Below are positions 1 to 6,370 of a DNA stretch of 7,332 nucleotides, in pieces. The notes below the pieces were generated by a model, which ran no database searches, was not told the DNA's origin, and was given only the letters and a program-made list of their open reading frames with translations. Source of the stretch: an uncultured Phascolarctobacterium sp. (GTDB lineage: Bacteria > Bacillota > Negativicutes > Acidaminococcales > Acidaminococcaceae); the NCBI GenBank assembly GCA_945949475.1, contig CAMFET010000038.1, positions 1 through 7,332 of the forward strand, read 5' to 3'. The first letter of the stretch is position 1. Every line of letters begins with the position of its first letter. The translations under genes and the position numbers were made by a program.

Positions 1-1286
1 GAAATCGGAGAAGAATGGTCGCCGAAAATAGCACCACCGAACATAGCACCAGCGGTTAAAGGCACGCTCACGCCCATCTGAATTGCCATGGGAATAGCAA
101 TCAAGCCCATAATCGCCATGGTGCCCATGGAGGTACCTGTAGCAAAGGACAAAATCATGGCCATGACAAATACCAATGCAGGCAGGAGGCCCGGGCTGAG
201 GAAGTTCATAAAGATGTTGGACAGATAGTGACCGGTATCCAGCTGCTTAACCAAGGGACCCATGGCAAAAGCCAGCACTAGAACCATCACAATAGAAAGC
301 ATAGTAGACATGCCCTTGATAAATTCATTGGTCAGCTTTTCAAGGGTAAATACCTTCTGAACAAGGCACAAAAGACAAATGGAGCCAGCAGAGAACATGC
401 AGCCCCACAGCAGAGCCTGCATGCCTGCACCCTTGGTAGGATTACCCTTACCAGTTACAAAAAGCACTGCCAAAATACCCACAATCATAACCAGCATGGG
501 AATCAGCATATTCCAAGCATTGGGCTTTGCATTATTGGCTACTTCTACAGCAACCTTGGTATTATCATCAACGCTGGAGGCAGGATCATCAAGCTCACCT
601 GTTGCATCAACGCGTTGCTCAGCTTTTTTCATAGCACCAAAATCAACAGGCAGGAAGCAGGATGCAAGAGCAAAAAACACAGCAATCATGCAATAAAAGT
701 TCAAAGGAATGGACTGGAAGAGCACTTGGATGGCCTCATCCTTGGGCACGCCACCAGAAGCAAGGTAGCCGCTCATTGCTCCGAGCCAACCACTCAAGGG
801 CAGTAAAACGCAGACTGGAGTGGAGGTAGAATGAACTAGGAAGGAAGCCTTTTCATGAGAAACCTTCATGCTATCATTCAAGGGACGTGCTACAGAGCCG
901 GTAACCATGCAGCTTAAGGAGCCGGAGGTAAAGACAATGCAGCCTAAAAGCCAAGTGAAGAATTCGGATGCCTTTTTAGATTTGATAATGCCACGTTTAT
1001 TGACCATGATATCAATGAAGCCAGCGATGCCACCGGAGCGCTCGATCAAATATAAAACAGCACCAATGAGAAAAATAGACATTAACACAATCGTATTGGA
1101 ATTAGATGCGAAAACCTTAACGATGCTATAAAAGGTATTGTTCAGTCCAGCAAATAAACCCCATCCTGCCAAAATCATATTGGCTAGGAAAACACCAACT
1201 AAGAGTGCCACAAAAACATTTTTAAAGGCCAGTGCCAAAATGATTGTCACCAGCGGTGGAATTACGGACCAAAATCCATATTGCAT
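1..1286 (-). CDS. NhaC-family Na+/H+ antiporter (partial, C-terminus beyond window)
   Basis: Inner-membrane secondary transporter of the NhaC (COG1757) type, which exchanges sodium for protons or, in some relatives such as MleN, an organic anion for another solute. I translated 428 complete codons from an ATG at 1286, with AGGAGG eight bases upstream (1295-1300). The protein is hydrophobic throughout, with many membrane segments and one hydrophilic loop at about residues 218-257. Family signatures include SGSLSCMVTGSVARPL (about 121-136), the ST-rich segment with PVCVLLPLSGW (about 157-167), FATGTSMGTM (about 381-390) and the near-terminal GGAIFGDHSSPIS, where the GDH-S-PIS core is typical of NhaC. 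The reading frame is intact to the window edge, and members of this length class would have roughly 70-100 more residues. The amidohydrolase gene ends 17 bases upstream, so the two are probably co-transcribed, and the real substrate may be that enzyme's substrate or product. The family is firm; the ion and substrate are inferred. Confidence 0.9.
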   Translation of the reverse strand, partial: MQYGFWSVIPPLVTIILALAFKNVFVALLVGVFLANMILAGWGLFAGLNNTFYSIVKVFASNSNTIVLMSIFLIGAVLYLIERSGGIAGFIDIMVNKRGIIKSKKASEFFTWLLGCIVFTSGSLSCMVTGSVARPLNDSMKVSHEKASFLVHSTSTPVCVLLPLSGWLGAMSGYLASGGVPKDEAIQVLFQSIPLNFYCMIAVFFALASCFLPVDFGAMKKAEQRVDATGELDDPASSVDDNTKVAVEVANNAKPNAWNMLIPMLVMIVGILAVLFVTGKGNPTKGAGMQALLWGCMFSAGSICLLCLVQKVFTLEKLTNEFIKGMSTMLSIVMVLVLAFAMGPLVKQLDTGHYLSNIFMNFLSPGLLPALVFVMAMILSFATGTSMGTMAIMGLIAIPMAIQMGVSVPLTAGAMFGGAIFGDHSSPI

Positions 1287-1303
1287 AATAAATCCCTCCT
1301 CAA

Positions 1304-2665
1304 CTATTTGCGCACCGCACGGCCTAATGCTCCGTTGATAACACAACAATCCTTAGCAGCAATTTCGCCATTGATAAAAACATAATCAATACCCTCACCC
1401 GGCAGAGTCGGGTTTTCGAAGGTTGCATTATCCTTAATGCGTTCCGGATCAAAAATCACTATATCTGCATCTGCGCCTGCTCTAAGGTTACCCTTATTAC
1501 GCAGGCCCATTTTCTCTGCAGGCATTGCTGTACACATTCTTATTGCTTCTTCTAGGGAGAGCTTTCCCTTGCGCACGAATTCACTGAATAGACGTGTAAA
1601 TGAACCAGCAGCCCTTGGATGACCTTGACCATTGTTCATAATACCATCGCTGCCGAGCATTACATTCAATGTTCTTAAGGCGAGGTCCACATCCTCCTCT
1701 TTCATTACGTAGCACACGGTGAGATGCTCTGGATGCTCCCTCCTTTCCTCTTCAAAAATTTCTTTGGTACAGCGCTGACCTTTATATTTTCCTTCGCACA
1801 TTTCAATAACATCATAGCCGCAATGATATCGTTCCATCCAGCCATCATCATAGGTGGTGGCCCCAATCATTGTGGAAAAGGCATAATAGGGATAGCAGTC
1901 ACAGGATACATCCACACCATTCATTTTATATTCTGCGACCATGGCTAAAAAATCCTTCATCTGTCCAAAGCCAGCCATGGAGCCGATGTGTGAATATTGG
2001 GCTGGAATAGCCAGCTTTTTGGCGATATCCAAAAATTCCCTAGTTGCCTCAAAGATTCCCTCGGCATCATCACGCACATGCGCAGCTATCATTTTATGCT
2101 TTTCCACACATGGCAGTGCAGTGTGAATCATTTCATTTCTATTCAGTCCAGGTACATAACGCATGCCATACGATACACCTAGACAGCCAGCATGCAGAGC
2201 CTCGGCAATTTTTTTCTCCATCAGAGCGAGCTCTTCAGAGGTAACCAGACCATATTTATCCTTATTGCCACAGGCTTCTCTAATATAGCCATGCCCAACC
2301 AATAGAGCCACATTAACTGGAGCACCATATTTATCTACAAGGTCAAGATACTTAACCGGATCATAACGGTTGATTCCGCATTGTCCGCCTAAGACGGTGG
2401 TGACGCCCATCCGCAGGGAGCACCTAAAAATAGACCTTTGATCATCATCCTCAATACGGCCATCGTCTCCAACAAAATCCTCATGCATGTGAATATCAAT
2501 AAAGCCGGGGCAAACGACCTTACCTGCTGCATCAATTATAAGATCAGCATCGGGCTCATCCCTTGTCACTAGCTTAATCTTGCCATCCTCCAATAAAAGA
2601 TTCAGTTTGGCCTGAATAAGATTGGCAGGATCTATAACTAATCCATTTTTAATTAATGTAGTCAA
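1304..2665 (-). CDS. N-acyl-D-amino-acid deacylase family amidohydrolase (D-aminoacylase-like)
   Basis: Probable zinc hydrolase of the amidohydrolase superfamily, D-aminoacylase branch, which removes acyl groups from N-acyl-D-amino acids in the cytoplasm. Numbering is from the TTG at 2665 (453 residues). The metal-site motif GFIDIHMHED gives His59 and His61. GGQCGI gives Cys96, the bridging-cysteine position of D-aminoacylases. HVRDDAEG contains His196, YSHIGS contains His226 and GSDG contains Asp340. HPR follows, with its Arg eleven residues after the Asp, as in the family. The C-terminal end (GNLRAGADADIVIFDP) is the usual small beta domain. I prefer the TTG start: GGAAGGTG lies eight bases upstream, and it gives the family-like N-terminus MTTLIKNG. 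A GTG at 2701 would add 12 residues but has no Shine-Dalgarno site. The usual SHLK motif reads SHIG here, so specificity may differ; a related amidohydrolase activity is possible. Confidence 0.85.
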   Translation of the reverse strand: MTTLIKNGLVIDPANLIQAKLNLLLEDGKIKLVTRDEPDADLIIDAAGKVVCPGFIDIHMHEDFVGDDGRIEDDDQRSIFRCSLRMGVTTVLGGQCGINRYDPVKYLDLVDKYGAPVNVALLVGHGYIREACGNKDKYGLVTSEELALMEKKIAEALHAGCLGVSYGMRYVPGLNRNEMIHTALPCVEKHKMIAAHVRDDAEGIFEATREFLDIAKKLAIPAQYSHIGSMAGFGQMKDFLAMVAEYKMNGVDVSCDCYPYYAFSTMIGATTYDDGWMERYHCGYDVIEMCEGKYKGQRCTKEIFEEERREHPEHLTVCYVMKEEDVDLALRTLNVMLGSDGIMNNGQGHPRAAGSFTRLFSEFVRKGKLSLEEAIRMCTAMPAEKMGLRNKGNLRAGADADIVIFDPERIKDNATFENPTLPGEGIDYVFINGEIAAKDCCVINGALGRAVRK

Positions 2666-2775
2666 AGCTTGTACACCTTCCAAAGCGCTTACTCTAAGCA
2701 CATCATTGTTTCAGCACAATAAATCTATTGAAATAAAAAGTGCTATATTTTTTATTTTACCATTTTATATTCTTT
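2666..2775 (-). other. AT-rich spacer between the ClC and amidohydrolase genes
   Basis: This 110-base AT-rich gap holds a nine-base A/T inverted repeat (2731-2739 with 2749-2757, nine-base loop) and a small CAATA/TATTG dyad (2717-2730). Neither has the GC stem of a normal terminator. I found no convincing -35/-10 pair for the amidohydrolase, so it may be read from a weak promoter here or by read-through from the ClC gene. Confidence 0.4.
2674..2681 (-). promoter_or_regulatory. Ribosome binding site that fixes the amidohydrolase start
   Basis: On the minus strand this reads GGAAGGTG, eight bases before the TTG at 2665-2663. No comparable purine-rich site lies ahead of the alternative in-frame GTG at 2701, where the upstream sequence is GAAACAATGAT. 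This supports the shorter protein. Confidence 0.6.
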
Positions 2776-4338
2776 TTATTCACCGCTAGCCATGGACTGG
2801 AGCTCCTCTATATACTCGTTTTCTGTGAATACATAGATGAAATCACCGGCCATCAGTCGGGTATCACCAGTGGGCGTAATTTGCTCCTCGCCCCGCTTTA
2901 CATCTACCAACAGAGTATTATGGGGCCATTTGATATCCTTGACAAGCTTGTTAGCAATGCGACTGCCGCTGCAGATGGAAATTTCTACCACATTGCGCTG
3001 CTCTAGTGTTTTATGAGTTGGCCTATCCTTCTTAAGCATTCGATTCAAAAGCTCTTCATAAATCGGCTTGGAGCGGAAAAGCTCTGCAATGACGAAAGCG
3101 ACCATAGCAGCAATGGCCAAGGTTAAAAGCTGTTGGTAGGAAGCAGTCATTTCCATAATCAGCACAGTGCCCGTGATAGGCGCACGCACCGAGGAGGAAA
3201 AGAGGGCGGTCATAGCTATAACTACAATATTGGCAGCATATATGGACTCAATTAGGCCCAAGCCAACCAATACATTAGCACAAATGCTGCCGGTGAGCGC
3301 CCCGATAACCAGCATGGGCAGGAAGAAGCCACCGGGCACACCACAACCATAGCTGATTAAAGTAAAAAGATACTTACCTACTAAAAATAGCACCAGCATT
3401 TGCAATGTTACAGGGGCTTTTGCCAAATGATTGATCAAATTGTTGCCGCCACCGAGGACTTCAGGCAAATAAAAGCCCAAAACGCCAGCTATAAGCAAGG
3501 CAAAAATTATCTTATGCAGCTGGTTTTTGAAAATAGAAAAACTATAAAAGCGACCAATATTGAGCAAGCCCTTGTTGAAAACAACGCCGGCCAAGCCAGC
3601 CACTAGCGCCACAAGAACGACGATACCATAATGCTGTAAAGGCAAAAGCTGCAAATCAGGGATATCAAAAACGGTATCCCTGCCAAAAAGCGCCCGGGAA
3701 ATGACGGTTGCCGTCATAGCCGCAGCCATGGAGGGCAATAGCACCATGATGGAAAAATTGCGATGCAGCTCCTCTAAAGCGAAGATAACACCTGCCAAGG
3801 GTGCGTTGAAGGCCGCAGCTAAGCCTGCGCTAGCACCGCTAGTCATCAGGTAACGCTCCTCCATACGCGTGCGCCCCAAGAGGCGGCTTACGCCCTGTGC
3901 TGCTACCGCACCTAATTGAATGGAAGGTCCTTCGCGACCTAAAGAAAGACCTGCGCCGATGCCGATAATGCCAGCGGAAAGCTTCACCCACATAATGTGG
4001 AACCAGCGCATTTTGATAAGGCCCAAGAGAGCTCCCTTAACCTGAGGAATGCCACTGCCAGCTGCCATGGGCTCATGGCAAGTAAGCTTATATAAAACAA
4101 CGCCGATAAAGAGCAGTGCCACGAACCACATTGCCGATGCCGACCAATCTCTTTGTATAAGCTCCTTGTAAAAATCCACACGCCATTCCTCAGCCACAGT
4201 GAGGCCCCAGCGAAAAAGGCTAATGACCAGGCCTGCAAAAATGCCTGTCAGAATACCTTCCAAAAACAGGCGCAAGCGAAAATTATGCCAATCACTGATG
4301 GATTTATAGGTACCCATGATTTGTCTTCTATCATTCAT
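2776..4338 (-). CDS. ClC-family Cl-/H+ exchanger with C-terminal TrkA-C (RCK-C) domain
   Basis: Inner-membrane ClC protein (520 residues) predicted to exchange chloride for protons. The anion-pathway motifs are all visible: GSGIP (94-98), GREGP (134-138, gating Glu136), FNAPLAG (177-183) followed by EE (189-190), GGFFLP (336-341), and MTASYQ with Tyr401. By alignment to E. coli ClC-ec1, Glu136 matches Glu148, Glu190 matches the internal proton Glu203, and Tyr401 matches Tyr445. Keeping both glutamates argues for an exchanger rather than a channel. The serine in GSGIP argues for chloride rather than the fluoride-type CLC-F. Residues about 445-518 form a TrkA-C/RCK-C domain, including KRGEEQITPTGDTRLMAGD, a likely ligand-sensing module. 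The ATG at 4338 has GGGGAG seven bases upstream, and a Met at codon 8 lacks a good site. It has its own promoter. No clear GC-rich terminator follows the stop, so some read-through into the amidohydrolase is possible. Confidence 0.93.
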   Translation of the reverse strand: MNDRRQIMGTYKSISDWHNFRLRLFLEGILTGIFAGLVISLFRWGLTVAEEWRVDFYKELIQRDWSASAMWFVALLFIGVVLYKLTCHEPMAAGSGIPQVKGALLGLIKMRWFHIMWVKLSAGIIGIGAGLSLGREGPSIQLGAVAAQGVSRLLGRTRMEERYLMTSGASAGLAAAFNAPLAGVIFALEELHRNFSIMVLLPSMAAAMTATVISRALFGRDTVFDIPDLQLLPLQHYGIVVLVALVAGLAGVVFNKGLLNIGRFYSFSIFKNQLHKIIFALLIAGVLGFYLPEVLGGGNNLINHLAKAPVTLQMLVLFLVGKYLFTLISYGCGVPGGFFLPMLVIGALTGSICANVLVGLGLIESIYAANIVVIAMTALFSSSVRAPITGTVLIMEMTASYQQLLTLAIAAMVAFVIAELFRSKPIYEELLNRMLKKDRPTHKTLEQRNVVEISICSGSRIANKLVKDIKWPHNTLLVDVKRGEEQITPTGDTRLMAGDFIYVFTENEYIEELQSMASGE

Positions 4339-4357
4339 TTTATTCTCCCCATCCCAA

Positions 4358-4375
4358 TTAAGAAAATATTCTTAA
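4358..4375. promoter_or_regulatory. Perfect 7-4-7 dyad in the ClC leader, candidate operator
   Basis: TTAAGAA and TTCTTAA arms flank a four-base AATA/TATT centre, all A/T except one G/C pair per arm. The dyad starts about five bases after the predicted transcription start and ends about 12 bases before the GGGGAG ribosome site, which is a classic place for a repressor to sit. It could also be a weak RNA hairpin or chance in AT-rich DNA. Confidence 0.4.
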
Positions 4376-4386
4376 AATCCATCACC

Positions 4387-4392
4387 ATTATA
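4387..4392 (-). promoter_or_regulatory. Extended -10 promoter of the ClC gene
   Basis: A perfect TATAAT on the minus strand, preceded by TGC, makes the extended -10 form TGnTATAAT. No good -35 hexamer lies 16-18 bases upstream, as is common for extended -10 promoters. Transcription would start near 4380, giving a leader of about 42 bases before the ATG at 4338. It lies just downstream of the terminator of the preceding gene. Confidence 0.65.
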
Positions 4393-4420
4393 GCACAAAA
4401 ATCATAGCAATAGCATTACT

Positions 4421-4456
4421 AAAAACAAAAACTCCCCCGATTATGCATCAGGGGAG
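4421..4456 (-). terminator. Rho-independent terminator of the BASS transporter gene
   Basis: On the minus strand, a CTCCCC/GGGGAG stem (4451-4456 with 4432-4437) encloses a three-pair inner stem (GAT/ATC) and a five-base loop. It is followed directly by TTTTTGTTTTT (4431-4421). It begins 22 bases after the stop codon at 4479. There is no T-run on the plus side, so it works in the minus direction only. Confidence 0.88.
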
Positions 4457-4478
4457 AAAAACATACTATATAAAGTAA

Positions 4479-5462
4479 TTAAGCCTTAGCTTCATCCTTG
4501 CCATATTCAGGATCGAATTTAGGATTCAGATAGTTTTGGAAGAGCCAAGCCAGCACTGCGCCGGAGATATTGTGCCAAGCGGAGAATACTGCACCGGGAA
4601 CGGTAGCAGCGGGCATAGCAGCGAAGTGAGCCTTAGCTAGGCCAGTTGCCAGGCCGGAGTTTTGCATACCAACCTCAACGGAAAGGGCAACAGCCTTTTT
4701 CCAGCTCATGCCGCACAGGCGAGCAAGGCCAAAGCCCAAGGCATAACCACAGCAGTTATGCAGGATTACAACCAGAATAATCAGGCCGGAGGTCTTCAAA
4801 ATCAAATCGCGGCTTGCACCGATAACACCGGCGATAATCAAGGAAATGGCGATAGAAGAAACTGCGGGCAGATAATCCACAGCGGTCTCGGCCAAGCGCG
4901 GCAGGAAGGATTTTACAGCCAAGCCTAAGCAAATAGGCAGAATTACGATTTGCACGATGGAGAAGAACATGCCTACGGGGTCAAAAGCAATTTTTTGGCC
5001 GATAATCATGTAGGTAATGAACGGAGTCAAAATCGGGCTCAATACAGTGGAAACACTGGTCATGGTTACGGACAGAGCTACATCACCCTTGGACATAAAG
5101 GTAATTACGTTGGAGGAGGTACCGCCGGGGCAGGTGCCGACCAAAACAACGCCTGCAGTCAAAGCGGGGTCCAGACCAAAGGCAGTAGCTAAAAGATAAG
5201 CCAAGCCAGGCATAATCAAGAATTGTGCACAAGCACCAACTAAAACATCAATGGGACGCTTCAAAACTAAAGCAAAGTCCTTCAGGTTCAAAGTAGTACC
5301 CATACCGAACATTACAACGCCAAGCAAGCAGCTAAGCACGCTGACGCCACCTACTTTACCCAATACCCACAGGAAATTTTGGGGCATGGTCATACCGAGG
5401 ATCAGGAAGACAATGGCGATGATGCCAAAAAACTTACCGATCATTGCACAGATTTGTTTCAT
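4479..5462 (-). CDS. Bile acid:sodium symporter (BASS/SBF) family transporter
   Basis: Inner-membrane sodium-coupled transporter of 327 residues, normal for the bacterial BASS family, with about ten hydrophobic segments. The sodium-site and crossover motifs are present: GTCPGGTSSNVITF (109-122) and SVEVGMQNSGLATGLA (261-276), with Glu263 and Gln267 at positions that bind sodium in the bacterial ASBT homologues. An early GMGTTLNLKDF segment (53-63) is also typical. Bacterial members carry varied organic anions (PanS, for example, moves ketopantoate), so the substrate is unknown; bile acid transport should not be assumed. The ATG at 5462 follows AGAGGT (5471-5476) at eight bases. A terminator follows the gene closely and a divergent gene lies upstream, so it is probably transcribed alone. 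A folded leader of about 100 bases precedes it. Confidence 0.92.
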   Translation of the reverse strand: MKQICAMIGKFFGIIAIVFLILGMTMPQNFLWVLGKVGGVSVLSCLLGVVMFGMGTTLNLKDFALVLKRPIDVLVGACAQFLIMPGLAYLLATAFGLDPALTAGVVLVGTCPGGTSSNVITFMSKGDVALSVTMTSVSTVLSPILTPFITYMIIGQKIAFDPVGMFFSIVQIVILPICLGLAVKSFLPRLAETAVDYLPAVSSIAISLIIAGVIGASRDLILKTSGLIILVVILHNCCGYALGFGLARLCGMSWKKAVALSVEVGMQNSGLATGLAKAHFAAMPAATVPGAVFSAWHNISGAVLAWLFQNYLNPKFDPEYGKDEAKA

Positions 5463-5499
5463 TTGGAATTACCTCTTTCCCTAAAATAAAAATAATTGC

Positions 5500-5546
5500 G
5501 GGTTTCAACCCATTGGAAGAATCCTTGCTGAAGGCAAGCCTCTTCC
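5500..5546 (-). promoter_or_regulatory. Structured 5' leader of the BASS transporter mRNA
   Basis: Two inverted repeats lie between the predicted transcription start and the ribosome site. The first (5515-5546) pairs GGAAGA with TCTTCC and, inside an asymmetric internal loop, CTTGC with GCAAG around a CTTCA loop. The second (5500-5511) is GGGT-TGAA-ACCC, followed by a U-rich stretch ending near 5485, resembling a weak attenuator. I do not recognise a known riboswitch class. The folding is visible; the regulatory role is inferred. Confidence 0.4.
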
Positions 5547-5567
5547 TTTATGTTTTAAACGTCCATT

Positions 5568-5573
5568 ATTATA
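5568..5573 (-). promoter_or_regulatory. Extended -10 promoter of the BASS transporter gene
   Basis: TATAAT on the minus strand, preceded by TGT (TGnTATAAT), with no good -35 hexamer. The predicted start near 5561 gives a leader of about 98 bases. It faces away from a very similar extended -10 box serving the plus-strand genes at 5647-5652. Confidence 0.6.
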
Positions 5574-5613
5574 ACAAAATTGCTCTAAGAAATAAAGAGG
5601 TAAATGCAAAAAC

Positions 5614-5639
5614 TTGGCAAGAAATTGTTAAAATGCCAA
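5614..5639. promoter_or_regulatory. TTGGCA-N14-TGCCAA inverted repeat over the yigZ -35 region
   Basis: Two perfect six-base half-sites (5614-5619 and 5634-5639) have centres 20 bases apart, about two helical turns. They bracket the -35 hexamer TTGTTA of the plus-strand promoter. The spacing and position suit a dimeric regulator, but six-base arms could arise by chance. Confidence 0.35.
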
Positions 5640-5652
5640 AATGTGTTATAAT
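5625..5652 (+). promoter_or_regulatory. Promoter of the yigZ-TSUP pair
   Basis: TTGTTA (5625-5630) lies 16 bases before TATAAT (5647-5652), which is preceded by TGT to form an extended -10 element. The predicted start is near 5659, leaving a leader of about 35 bases before the TTG start codon. Confidence 0.7.
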
Positions 5653-5680
5653 ATTAATAGAAGTAAGCAAAAATTTGGAC

Positions 5681-5686
5681 GGAGGT
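5681..5686 (+). promoter_or_regulatory. Strong ribosome binding site fixing the UUG start of yigZ
   Basis: GGAGGT ends seven bases before the TTG at 5694. The next in-frame ATG is far inside conserved sequence, so translation must start at this TTG. Confidence 0.85.
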
Positions 5687-5693
5687 ATACCAG

Positions 5694-6314
5694 TTGTATA
5701 CTATCAGCAGGGATTATCGTAATGAAATAGTTATCGAAAAATCACGCTTTATCTGTAGCTTAAAAAAAGTGGCTAGTGAAGCCGAGGCCCAAGATTTTAT
5801 TAAAGCTATTAAAAAGGAGTTTTGGGACGCAACGCATAACTGCTCTGCCTATATTGTGGATGATTTAGCTCAGCGTTCTAGTGATGACGGTGAGCCGAGC
5901 GGTACGGCAGGCATCCCCATGCTGGAGGTGCTGCGTAAAAATAAGCTCGTAGGTACAGCAGCAGTGGTTACCCGCTATTTTGGGGGCATCAAGCTGGGGG
6001 CGGGCGGCCTTGTGCGCGCCTATAGCGGCAGTGTGGCCGGAGCACTGAAGGAATGTGGCCTTGCTGAAAAAATTCTTATGAGCCGCTTTAGCTTTTTATA
6101 TGATGTTAATAGCGTGGGCAGGATTTTGAATATCCTCTACCAGCAGGATTTGTTTGAAATCGCCGATGTGGAATATAATTTGCGAGCCAAAATCATCCTC
6201 AAAATGCAGGATAGCCAAAAGGCGGAGGCTGAAGCTTGGCTGACAGAGCACTTGAATATGCCCATCGAGCTTGAGCTGGAGGGCAGCGAGTACGCTGAGG
6301 TGCTGGTGAAATAA
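5694..6314 (+). CDS. yigZ: YigZ/IMPACT-family protein
   Basis: Cytosolic protein of 206 residues, full length for the bacterial YigZ family (UPF0029). The N-terminal IMPACT-type domain (about 1-125) carries KSRFICSL (16-23), DATHNCSAYI (45-54), SDDGEPSGTAGIPMLEVL (63-80) and VTRYFGGIKLGAGGLVRAY (92-110), the near-invariant family blocks. Residues about 137-195 form the DUF1949 domain, which has a ferredoxin-like fold. The eukaryotic relative IMPACT regulates the GCN1/GCN2 stress pathway. The bacterial role is not settled, although nucleic-acid or ribosome-linked functions have been suggested from the fold. Translation starts at a TTG with a strong GGAGGT site. It is the first gene of a probable two-gene unit with the TSUP transporter 56 bases downstream. 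I see no functional link between the two. Confidence 0.95.
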   Translation: MYTISRDYRNEIVIEKSRFICSLKKVASEAEAQDFIKAIKKEFWDATHNCSAYIVDDLAQRSSDDGEPSGTAGIPMLEVLRKNKLVGTAAVVTRYFGGIKLGAGGLVRAYSGSVAGALKECGLAEKILMSRFSFLYDVNSVGRILNILYQQDLFEIADVEYNLRAKIILKMQDSQKAEAEAWLTEHLNMPIELELEGSEYAEVLVK

Positions 6315-6370
6315 TATAATATAGATGGATATTCCATTTGTGAGAGAGATTGAGTGATAGAGGGATATAA

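Noticed and set aside
379..1338. Several plus-strand open frames of 60-105 codons
   Set aside because: They lie antisense to the NhaC gene, whose minus-strand frame is continuous and full of family motifs. They show no recognisable protein pattern.
2731..2757. Nine-pair A/T inverted repeat after the ClC stop as a terminator
   Set aside because: The stem has no G/C pair and would be unstable as RNA, so I list it only as part of the spacer.
3984..4238. Minus-strand frame of 84 codons overlapping the start of the ClC gene
   Set aside because: It lies in another frame inside conserved ClC coding sequence, so it is a shadow of that gene.
5444..5722. Plus-strand frame of 92 codons across the divergent promoter region
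   Set aside because: It runs through both promoters and the BASS leader, overlaps the yigZ start and has no recognisable content.
6315..6320. TATAAT just after the yigZ stop, as a separate TSUP promoter
   Set aside because: No -35 hexamer or TG extension goes with it, and the stretch is AT-rich, so it is probably chance.
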